This document shows, in pieces, positions 51,042 to 58,675 of a stretch of 64,000 nucleotides of DNA; the first letter of the stretch is position 1; every line of letters starts with the position of its first letter. Made by a program: the position numbers and the translations under genes. The stretch is from a virus: positions 1-64,000 of IMG/VR virus record IMGVR_UViG_3300032092_000015; one strand, given 5' to 3'. Below the pieces are notes generated by a model, which did not search any database, was not told where the DNA came from, and was given only the letters and a program-made list of their open reading frames with translations.

Positions 51042-51081
51042 ACTTTACACATTGTAAGCTCCGGACTTTACACATTGTAAG
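51042..51081. repeat. Two 17-bp direct repeats upstream of gp32 (possible operator)
   Basis: ACTTTACACATTGTAAG at 51042-51058 and again at 51065-51081, spaced 23 bases centre to centre (about two helical turns). Each contains the inverted repeat TTACA-cat-TGTAA. They sit just upstream of the two gp32 promoter boxes, in a 292-base gene-free stretch (50893-51184) that otherwise holds AT-rich runs. Confidence 0.75.
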
Positions 51082-51125
51082 ATCCTAAAACTTTTTTCAC
51101 TTTTTTAAAACTTTTTTTTAAATTT

Positions 51126-51156
51126 GTGAAACAAACCCGTGCAGAGTGAATATAAG
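51126..51156 (+). promoter_or_regulatory. Plus-strand GTGAAAC-N18-TATAAG element
   Basis: Same elements as the GAAAC promoters but on the plus strand and with an 18-base spacer. It points into the 3' end of the resolvase gene, where no plus-strand gene is seen. Could produce an antisense or small RNA, or be chance. Confidence 0.3.
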
Positions 51157-51184
51157 TTATGGTTTTGAGGTGAAGATAAGGTTC

Positions 51185-51829
51185 TTAGAGCGCTTCCAAT
51201 GAGCTTAAGTAATTAGCTAGGAAGTAAGCGTCCACCAAATCATCAAGCGGCTTCGGGACCGACTTCCCAATTTCAAGTGTCTGTAGATACTGAAAGAACT
51301 CCAGGTCGGACAAATTTTGGTCTTGTAAACGGTTTTCGACAAAAACGTCCCACAATTCCCTTTTCCCCATATTTCCCTTTCCAGCATGCTTCTTAATTGT
51401 CGATGGTGCAACTGTAAGAATATTACTAATATTATCAAATGAATTTATTATCTTATACTTAAAAATAGCGGCGGCAGCAGCCATATCAATAAGATTATTT
51501 GTTCCACCATTTGAACCGTAAGAAACACCCTCAAACCCAAAAATACAAGGACCTTCGTTAATTTTTGTTTTGATTAACTCAATCATTGAATCCGCCATAT
51601 TAATAAAGCGATTGATTTTTAAAAGTTCTTGAGATGAAAAATCTTTAGATGTCTGATAGACCGGCTGATTTACAAGAACTACATTCGGTAATTGTGAAAT
51701 ATGGGATTGCATAGCTTGGTCTGCTTTTGTACCAGTACCAGGCTTTAAAAAAGAAATAAAGCTGAGTTTATCATTAAGTACTACAACTCCGGGAGAGTTA
51801 AGTGAAAAGTCAATTCCTATAAAATTCAT
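51185..51829 (-). CDS. RuvC-like Holliday junction resolvase
   Basis: 214 residues with the RNase H-like fold of RuvC family resolvases: I-G-I-D-F-S-L-N-S-P-G at 4-14 (D7), F-G-F-E-G-V-S-Y-G near 98 (Glu), and P-L-D-D-L-V-D-A-Y-F near 192 (catalytic Asp pair). T4 uses unrelated endonuclease VII (gp49) to resolve branches before packaging; a RuvC-like enzyme may take that place here. Start is coupled to the upstream gene stop (51830). Confidence 0.78.
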   Translation of the reverse strand: MNFIGIDFSLNSPGVVVLNDKLSFISFLKPGTGTKADQAMQSHISQLPNVVLVNQPVYQTSKDFSSQELLKINRFINMADSMIELIKTKINEGPCIFGFEGVSYGSNGGTNNLIDMAAAAAIFKYKIINSFDNISNILTVAPSTIKKHAGKGNMGKRELWDVFVENRLQDQNLSDLEFFQYLQTLEIGKSVPKPLDDLVDAYFLANYLSSLEAL

Positions 51830-52198
51830 TTAGATTCTTTTACCAAGAGCAGCACCTAACGCAGCACCAACTAATCTTGAGGTTAATAAATCATACATTA
51901 ATCCAGATTGGATTCCTAATACTTTACAAACAGTTTTACCAATTGAAGAACCAAGTGCAAAACCAGTTAGACCGCCAATAATAGATCCTAATAAACCTTC
52001 ATTGGTTAGTTCCTCGTTGAATCTTTCAAAATCATAAGATCCATCTTCATTTTTATATGAAGCAACAAATTGTTCTAGAGCAGCTTCTACTTTAGCTTCT
52101 AATTCAGGAGTCCATTCTGAAACAAGTGACTCTTGTAGGAGTTGAATATCTTGTTCTGTTACTTGCTGTTCTGATAAATATTGTTCAAATGTTTTCAT
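51830..52198 (-). CDS. Capsid-targeted glycine-zipper protein
   Basis: 122 residues. Begins M-K-T-F-E-Q-Y-L-S-E-Q, close to T4 M-K-T-Y-Q-E-F-I-A-E-A. Residues 12-85 are acidic and helical; a second site L-T-N-E-G near 86-90 precedes a hydrophobic glycine-zipper half (L-L-G-S-I-I-G-G-L-T-G-F-A-L-G and G-A-A-L-G-A-A-L-G-K) that would insert in or oligomerise at a membrane. Cleavage there would free the hydrophobic part in the mature head. An ejected pore or membrane peptide is a reasonable inference. Confidence 0.7.
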   Translation of the reverse strand: MKTFEQYLSEQQVTEQDIQLLQESLVSEWTPELEAKVEAALEQFVASYKNEDGSYDFERFNEELTNEGLLGSIIGGLTGFALGSSIGKTVCKVLGIQSGLMYDLLTSRLVGAALGAALGKRI

Positions 52199-52201
52199 AT
52201 A

Positions 52202-52210
52202 GTATATATT
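52202..52210 (-). promoter_or_regulatory. Candidate late promoter of glycine-zipper gene
   Basis: AATATATAC on the minus strand immediately before the start at 52198. Only 4 bases separate them, so placement is uncertain. Confidence 0.25.
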
Positions 52211-52760
52211 AGTCTATTTCTAGCACCAAAGAGTACTGATTATAATTAAAAGAAACTGAAAATGTGTTAAATTCAGCAACGTTTTGACTCATATTTAAAT
52301 CAATTTCCGAGATTGACTTCATGATTGGTTGATGAAATCTTGCTGAAATAACATGAATACCTTCCGCATCCATAATTTGAAGTTTTAAATCTTCGGCATA
52401 TTCTTCTTTCTTTGCCCAACTATAATAATATAGAAGAGTATCATTCATTATCCAATAATTAATAAATCCGTCAAGAAGTTGCATCGTTACTGTAAATTCT
52501 CTCTCAACTAAGTTTTGAATTGGCATAGCTCCTCTATGATAATTAATAGTACCATCGTTATTCTGTTGAGTTACTGGGTCGAAACTAATTCCAGGCAAAT
52601 TAATACCTTGAATACTATAATTAATAAAATCTATTGGCTCAGTAAGTATGTTCCCAGGCATTCTGTTCAAATATTTTTTATATTTGTCAGCAACTTCCTT
52701 GGGAATAAAGTTTCTAGGAAACTTAAAGTTGTATAGATTATTTCTACTATTTAAAATCAT
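52209..52760 (-). CDS. Tail tube-like protein (gp19/gp54-like fold)
   Basis: 183 residues, T4 gp19 has 163. Beta-rich with central L-P-G-I-S-F-D, E-R-E-F-T-V-T-M-Q-L and a C-terminal strand F-N-T-F-S-V-S-F-N-Y, comparable to T4 gp19 W-T-V-T-V-M and I-Q-T-F-E-V-T-L-A-L-D-Y. Could be the tube itself or a tube-like baseplate initiator. Overlaps the stop of the next structural gene by one base. Confidence 0.55.
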   Translation of the reverse strand: MILNSRNNLYNFKFPRNFIPKEVADKYKKYLNRMPGNILTEPIDFINYSIQGINLPGISFDPVTQQNNDGTINYHRGAMPIQNLVEREFTVTMQLLDGFINYWIMNDTLLYYYSWAKKEEYAEDLKLQIMDAEGIHVISARFHQPIMKSISEIDLNMSQNVAEFNTFSVSFNYNQYSLVLEID

Positions 52761-54844
52761 TAGATGATATTTACATTTCCATGGTATAGCAATGAGCTAG
52801 TACCACCGTTTATGATGTTAATATAAAATTTATCAGCATTTAAGTTAGCATCAGATTCATCAAATCTAGCCGCAGTAGATTTTGTTATTTTAAATAAAAT
52901 TTCACCAACGCCTAAGTCAATATCTGGGAAAGAAGGATCATGATTAATAGTTGCTAAAATATTACCACTCTTAAGAATTAGTTCAATATTTTCAGCATTT
53001 ACTAAACTTACAGACTTTGTTGAATCTCCATCTTTTTGTGCAACTTTAAATTTAACAAAGTTATCTGAAACTTTTGATAGAGTAATAGTAGCCTCTCCAT
53101 CAGAAAAATACTGAATGTTCGCTAACTGATTAATAGTTACACCATCTAATGTTACTAGGCTACTTCCTGCTAAAATATTAGTTGTATCTACCGCAACTGG
53201 AACGTATTTAGTTTCTCCAACACTTGGTCTAATTGAGTTAACAAAGTTTGTTAAACTTCTATTTGAACTTGTATCAGCCAAAGTATTGTAAATCTTATTT
53301 ATAGCATTAGAACCTAAATTTACTTGTGATAATCTCTTACCATATTTAGAAGTATTTCTATAAAATAAAGTAGATTTCTTTACAATTTGAGTATTATCAG
53401 TTTCATTATAAATACGAAGTACATAATTAATAAAGAATCCTGACGCAACGTTAGAGTTTTTAATAATAGGTCTAAATAATATAGGTTGGTCATATTCTTC
53501 AGTTTGAACAAATGTTGTATTAAAAGTAGAAATACTACTTAATCCAAGTACTTCTCTAATTTCAACATCATGAAACACAGTAATATCATCGCCTGTTGTG
53601 GATTGTCTAGTTAAAATATAATCTTCAAATTCATTTTGGCTACCGTCTTTAGTACCATATAATTTAAAATAATCTCCATCAGTTGCCTCTTCGATAACTC
53701 CAACAATATCTTGGAATTCATCTTCTTGCGGAACGGTAAATGTTTTTCCTTCTGAAACATCAGCATACTCTATTCCAGCAACTTCAAGTATTCTATCAAT
53801 TAGTTTAAAATTAATAGTATAACCAGCAGATCCATCAAGACATGCATATCCTCCAGTTTGATGATTTGCAAAGAATACATCTTGGAAATCTTGGTTTAAA
53901 TTGTTGTCATACATGTGAGGTAATGCAGGAACCTTAATCTCAATAAATTTAGAGTATGCAGTACCATTAAGTACGAATGGATTTGGATTTTGAATTTCAA
54001 AATTACTTGAATTTTTATAAACCAAAGAAGTAAAATAGTTATAGACTCCAGATATTCTAGGTACTTTAACTTGAAATAAGAATCCATCATATCCTCTACC
54101 AGCAAAACTAAATCCAGTTCTTAAATGCAATCTAATAGTATCATACCAAATTTGGTTACTATTATTTGCTAAAGTTTCTGGAAGAAAATTCTGAACTGTT
54201 GTTCCACTCCATGAAGGAGATTGTAGATAATCTAATGAATTATTTAAGAGTGCAAATCTAGTTCCATCAACATCATGCTGTACAGCATAATATCTACCAA
54301 TTTCTCCAGCTGCTGTTTTAATAGTATTTCCAGTTTCTGCGTCTGGAATAGAAAATAAAGAACTTGCTTTATCTCTAACTATAATTCTTCCAGATTGGTA
54401 AACTTTATCAGGATTTAGTGTAGTATCAGTGTATTCGTAATTATAAGAACCATTTGTGTTAGGTGTATATGTTAAAATACCAGTTATGTTTGAATATGAA
54501 GTAGATCCTCCACCGTTAATACTAAAATTAGAAGGATCGTTTAAATTATTTAAATCAAACTTATAAGTTTTACCATTTTGTAATTGTAGTTCTCTAGATG
54601 CAAAGTTATTTACAACAATGTAAATCCCATCCGTATCAACTGAAAATTCAACAACATCGTTACCTAATTCATGTACTAAGTATCTTGTTTTTGTTGAATC
54701 AGAGGCATCGGTATCTAAAAATTTTACATGACTACCATTATTATCGGTCTCTATCAGAACCTCAGATAAGCTAGTTTGGTCATGATAGATAAATTCCATC
54801 ACGATATCCTGATCTAGTCCTATAAATTTAGATGATCTTGCCAT
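52760..54844 (-). CDS. Large virion structural protein, probably baseplate
   Basis: 694 residues, beta-rich, with no signal peptide. Thr/Ser/Asn/Gly-rich throughout; Y-T-P-N-T-N-G-S-Y, R-G-Y-D-G-F-L-F-Q-V and several Y-F-x-S/N patterns typical of baseplate or fibre-connector proteins. Not assigned to a T4 gene; gp8- or gp9/gp10-like roles are possible. Operon with the tube-like gene. Confidence 0.6.
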   Translation of the reverse strand: MARSSKFIGLDQDIVMEFIYHDQTSLSEVLIETDNNGSHVKFLDTDASDSTKTRYLVHELGNDVVEFSVDTDGIYIVVNNFASRELQLQNGKTYKFDLNNLNDPSNFSINGGGSTSYSNITGILTYTPNTNGSYNYEYTDTTLNPDKVYQSGRIIVRDKASSLFSIPDAETGNTIKTAAGEIGRYYAVQHDVDGTRFALLNNSLDYLQSPSWSGTTVQNFLPETLANNSNQIWYDTIRLHLRTGFSFAGRGYDGFLFQVKVPRISGVYNYFTSLVYKNSSNFEIQNPNPFVLNGTAYSKFIEIKVPALPHMYDNNLNQDFQDVFFANHQTGGYACLDGSAGYTINFKLIDRILEVAGIEYADVSEGKTFTVPQEDEFQDIVGVIEEATDGDYFKLYGTKDGSQNEFEDYILTRQSTTGDDITVFHDVEIREVLGLSSISTFNTTFVQTEEYDQPILFRPIIKNSNVASGFFINYVLRIYNETDNTQIVKKSTLFYRNTSKYGKRLSQVNLGSNAINKIYNTLADTSSNRSLTNFVNSIRPSVGETKYVPVAVDTTNILAGSSLVTLDGVTINQLANIQYFSDGEATITLSKVSDNFVKFKVAQKDGDSTKSVSLVNAENIELILKSGNILATINHDPSFPDIDLGVGEILFKITKSTAARFDESDANLNADKFYINIINGGTSSLLYHGNVNII

Positions 54845-54861
54845 TTGTTATTTTAATAATT

Positions 54862-55665
54862 TTAGAATCTTAACCATTTAGGGCTCCAAAATAGTCCAAT
54901 ACTTAAATTTGGACCAGTTTGAATTTGTTGACCATTAACTAGAGAGAATCCATATCCGATTCCCGCGCCAATTGACCAACCTGCCTTCTTTTCTGGTTTA
55001 TTTAACTTATTATTTATCAAGTTTATATTTTCAATCTCTCCGAAAGTAATTCCCGGATAGTCAGTTGCAATTCTAACTTGCTTATATCCATCTTTCTCAT
55101 CGGTCATTGCATATAACTTAATGGTTTGTTCAATTTTGAATTCTCCTGGAGATGCTGTAAATTTATTTGAATTGTAAGCAACATCAACAGATCCTGAAAA
55201 CTTTCTTGTATTTCCTTTCCCAAAATCATCAAATTTAGAGAATGCAACGTTTGCTGTAGAATCAGAACTTTGTGTTACTGTAGATTCTCCACCTTTAACT
55301 TCGGATAGAACTGCAATTTCAGTTTTCATCAAAGAGTTTACATCTTTTAGATTTTTAATATCTCCAAGAGCCTCTTTGTATTCTTCAACTAATTCTGAAT
55401 TATTATCTTTTAGTTCATCGATAGTATATTCAAAACTTCTTTTTGAAGCAACTAAGCCTCCGTTTTCTTTAATAAGAACTCTAACGCTATCTTGCTCTGC
55501 TAAAAGATTGTTCATTGCTCTTTTAGCCTCTTTTTTAGCCATTTCTTTTTCGTCTTTCAATTGTTGAATTGAATTACATTGTTTTAGGAATAGCAATACA
55601 ACAATAGCTCCAACTATAAAAGTTAGAACGCTTTTGTTGATACTAGGTAATTTAGGAATTATCAT
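54862..55665 (-). CDS. Membrane-anchored coiled-coil protein with outer-membrane-like C-terminus
   Basis: 267 residues. One transmembrane helix at about 14-30 (L-T-F-I-V-G-A-I-V-V-L-L-F-L), a coiled coil at 33-125, then a beta-rich C-terminal region of G-x-G-x-G-Y and ending in L-F-W-S-P-K-W-L-R-F, an alternating strand with terminal Phe as in outer-membrane proteins. That layout (inner-membrane anchor, periplasmic coil, outer-membrane contact) fits a spanin-like lysis or channel protein; inference only. Between fibre and baseplate genes. Confidence 0.6.
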   Translation of the reverse strand: MIIPKLPSINKSVLTFIVGAIVVLLFLKQCNSIQQLKDEKEMAKKEAKRAMNNLLAEQDSVRVLIKENGGLVASKRSFEYTIDELKDNNSELVEEYKEALGDIKNLKDVNSLMKTEIAVLSEVKGGESTVTQSSDSTANVAFSKFDDFGKGNTRKFSGSVDVAYNSNKFTASPGEFKIEQTIKLYAMTDEKDGYKQVRIATDYPGITFGEIENINLINNKLNKPEKKAGWSIGAGIGYGFSLVNGQQIQTGPNLSIGLFWSPKWLRF

Positions 55666-55688
55666 AATTTATATTTAAAATTTATTTA

Positions 55689-58013
55689 TTAGTAAGATGA
55701 ACCTCCAGAACCTCCAGAACTTCCACCGCCATAACCATAACTTATGCTACAATCTCCTCCACCATCTGTAATATCATAAGAGTAATCTGAACTTGCACAA
55801 GAAACAGACATTCTAGTTAATAATCCATTCGAAATAACAAAAGACCATGATTTAAAACAAGGGTTTAAAGAAACATAACCGCTTCCATATGTTCCATCGG
55901 TGCACCAGTTAATTGGAGCGTCATTACCCTGTACTGCTCCCGAGGCAACAACTCTAGCAGTTGAACTAGTTGACATTGTTGATAATGACGAAACAGTTGA
56001 CCAAAAATGTACAGCGTTCATATCCGGTGTTACCGTAGAATTACACGCATTATATTGAGCAACTAAATTATAAGAACCAATACCGCCGCTCGTTATTAAT
56101 TGATCGTATGAAACATTATACCAACTTCCAGGGGCATTAGTAACGCCTGACATATTATACATTGAACTAAATGTACCGTTGTTATAATATCTATAAGACC
56201 ATCCTGATCCGCTATTCCATGCATACCATCCTGAACTAGCTCCACTAGTTAAGTTACTATTACTGTAAAGGTTTGCAGTAGTATTAAAATTTGAATTAGA
56301 TGGAATATAGACAGTTTGATCAGTCCATGCTGAAGAACTACTACCTTGGAATCCACTTAATGATCTTTTAACAGATATTCCAGTGCCAGTTACATTTTGC
56401 ACCGCATCTCCTATTAGATAAAGCCAAGTATATAAATTATTAGTTGTTGGAAAACTACTATCCGTTAAAGTTAAAACTAATTGACCGGATTGATTAATTG
56501 ACGCCGATGTCTGCGTCACAGAAGCATCATAAGCTCCCCATCCTCCTTGAGCATTAGTCCATGGCACGTTTTGTGTACGTAATGCAACATTTGTTGTATT
56601 ATTAAATTGATAGCCTGAAGATGGAGTAAGTGTATATGTTATTGTAACACCACTTGCTCCGGGAGCTGCACTAGTTGTAAATGTTCCACTTCCACTAATA
56701 GTGTAATTAACACTAGAATCTAAACTAGAAGCTGTCTTTGATCTTAAAGCTATAAATGAATTAGTAACTCCAGCTACTCCACTATCTTGCCAGTACCACC
56801 CATCCTCTCCTAAATAAACAACAAACACCAAATGTACTAAGTCATATGGCGTTGAATTAAGTGCTCCCGTTGGATAGATCGTCTGCGTTGTATTTGTTAT
56901 TGTGTCGTCAAATGCGTATCCTGTCGTATAATCAGCAGTAAACTCAACGTTTGCTCCGCCTACAATTGCATATTTTGAATTTGTTACAGACGCAGCACCC
57001 TGTCCGGTTCCAGAAACAGCATCAATTGTATAATCAAATGAGCTTAGATCTGGGACTTGTATAGATGAACCTTGTCCGTTTGTCCAGTTTTTACCATTAC
57101 ACAAATACCATCCTTTGTAATCTCCTTTGCCGCGACCATGTCTAACTTTTAAAACTTGTCCAGATCCACCTGACCAAGTTTCAGCATCTTTATAAAAATT
57201 ATTAGTATCATCAAATATACTAGTTAATATAGGAACAATTGTGCCAACTGGAACAACACCACCAATTTCATTGACTGATTTCCATGTTGTAGTACCTTGA
57301 ATATCTGTTGCTACCAATATTTTTCCATCTGCTGGACTTCCACTATTAATCTTTACAGTATTTTGAAAAGTAGTTGCTTGAGAAAAAGCAGAGTTAACAT
57401 TAACATTAAAACCGCTATTTAATATTTCAACAAAATTATTAGTACCATCTGAAAACTCAAACCCATCAGCAAAAAATTGCCATTGAGTTGGATTTGCATT
57501 TGAAGTGTTCGCAAAACCCATTTCAAATTTAGTAGTTGTTCCGTCTTGAAATAATTTAAAACCAATTTTGTTATTATCTGAAGTAGTTACACCATCATCA
57601 GTTAATAATAAATTATATCCATATATTGCCTTTCTATTAATAAGAACAGAAGTTTCATCAAATACTGTGTCATATAAAGGATCTAACTTATCAATACCGA
57701 ACATTACTGTCGGAGGATTAATTTCATTACCGTGTATTGGAACTAGAGTCTTGTTGCTTGCATTTATGTTAGCATTAATTTTCCAATAATTAGCAGCCGC
57801 AGCACCTTGAGGTCCTTGATTTCCTTGAGGTCCTATAACACCTTGATTTCCTTGTGGTCCAGTTAAACCATCTAAACCCTGCGGTCCAGTTGCGCCTTGT
57901 GCTCCGCTTGGACCACCACCATTTGCAACAATCTGATCAAAGTTATAATTTATTGTATCTAACTTTTGATTATCAGTTTGAGCGGATAATATAGGTTTTA
58001 AATTTAGTGACAT
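55689..58013 (-). CDS. Collagen-like tail fibre protein
   Basis: 774 residues. Collagen-type G-P-Q/G-P-S repeats at about 30-70 (G-A-Q-G-A-T-G-P-Q-G), a region with G-W-Y-L-C-N-G-K-N-W and V-P-D-L near 305-325, typical of phage tail collar domains, and a Gly/Ser-rich C-terminus ending G-G-S-S-Y. Receptor-binding fibre or collar-type spike. Its architecture is parallel to the next fibre gene: the same N-terminus I-D-N-Y-N-F-D-Q-I, collagen stretch and collar domain. Confidence 0.8.
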   Translation of the reverse strand: MSLNLKPILSAQTDNQKLDTINYNFDQIVANGGGPSGAQGATGPQGLDGLTGPQGNQGVIGPQGNQGPQGAAAANYWKINANINASNKTLVPIHGNEINPPTVMFGIDKLDPLYDTVFDETSVLINRKAIYGYNLLLTDDGVTTSDNNKIGFKLFQDGTTTKFEMGFANTSNANPTQWQFFADGFEFSDGTNNFVEILNSGFNVNVNSAFSQATTFQNTVKINSGSPADGKILVATDIQGTTTWKSVNEIGGVVPVGTIVPILTSIFDDTNNFYKDAETWSGGSGQVLKVRHGRGKGDYKGWYLCNGKNWTNGQGSSIQVPDLSSFDYTIDAVSGTGQGAASVTNSKYAIVGGANVEFTADYTTGYAFDDTITNTTQTIYPTGALNSTPYDLVHLVFVVYLGEDGWYWQDSGVAGVTNSFIALRSKTASSLDSSVNYTISGSGTFTTSAAPGASGVTITYTLTPSSGYQFNNTTNVALRTQNVPWTNAQGGWGAYDASVTQTSASINQSGQLVLTLTDSSFPTTNNLYTWLYLIGDAVQNVTGTGISVKRSLSGFQGSSSSAWTDQTVYIPSNSNFNTTANLYSNSNLTSGASSGWYAWNSGSGWSYRYYNNGTFSSMYNMSGVTNAPGSWYNVSYDQLITSGGIGSYNLVAQYNACNSTVTPDMNAVHFWSTVSSLSTMSTSSTARVVASGAVQGNDAPINWCTDGTYGSGYVSLNPCFKSWSFVISNGLLTRMSVSCASSDYSYDITDGGGDCSISYGYGGGSSGGSGGSSY

Positions 58014-58046
58014 TATGGTCTAAATATTTTTATCTTTATATTTATC

Positions 58047-58673
58047 TTAGATTATTTTGTTGCTTTCTTCTGTTAAAGCCGAATAATCACCGTCTATTAT
58101 TTGTTGTGCAGTCAAGTATCGATTCTTTACTCGATTCGAGTTCTCTCTTTTAAACCATTTTTTATCATTAATCGATTTTACTACAATATCCTTAAGCTTA
58201 CATTTAATCAAGTATTCTCCATATTGATTCTCTTCAGTTCTTAAATCATCGAGCCATACAACTTCTCCATTAATTATTTTCTTAACAAAACCAATTTTAA
58301 TATGATCAGAATCTAAATCTAATTCTAAATAATTATCTTTGTTAATATCTATGTCTAGTGTTTTATAAGTTGGAATTGAAGACCAATTTACATCAATCAA
58401 TAAATTATTATCATCTCCAATTTTTTGAATAATTAAAAAATCATTCTCTATTTCATTAGGATCTGGTACACTATTAGAAGAAATATTAATATCCAAATCC
58501 CACGTGTGATAAAGATTTTTATACATTACTCCGCCATATATTGTAAATTCGTATTTGTTTAAAATATTGGTTTCGCTTAAAACTTGATTAAAGAATGATA
58601 ATATTGATCTTATGTTAGGTCTATTCCAATGCTTGGTGGTTTCAAATTTTCCGGCTTTGTAAAAGAATTCCAT
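58047..58673 (-). CDS. Nucleotidyltransferase-fold-like protein between fibre genes
   Basis: 208 residues. F-T-I-Y-G-G-V-M near 45 followed by W-D-L-D-I-N-I about 12 residues on resembles the G-G ... D-x-D core of polymerase-beta-type nucleotidyltransferases. The rest is charged alpha/beta with a Lys-rich helix. Located between two fibre genes with gaps of 2 and 33 bases, a place often used by fibre modification or chaperone genes. Tentative. Confidence 0.5.
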   Translation of the reverse strand: MEFFYKAGKFETTKHWNRPNIRSILSFFNQVLSETNILNKYEFTIYGGVMYKNLYHTWDLDINISSNSVPDPNEIENDFLIIQKIGDDNNLLIDVNWSSIPTYKTLDIDINKDNYLELDLDSDHIKIGFVKKIINGEVVWLDDLRTEENQYGEYLIKCKLKDIVVKSINDKKWFKRENSNRVKNRYLTAQQIIDGDYSALTEESNKII

Positions 58674-58675
58674 AT

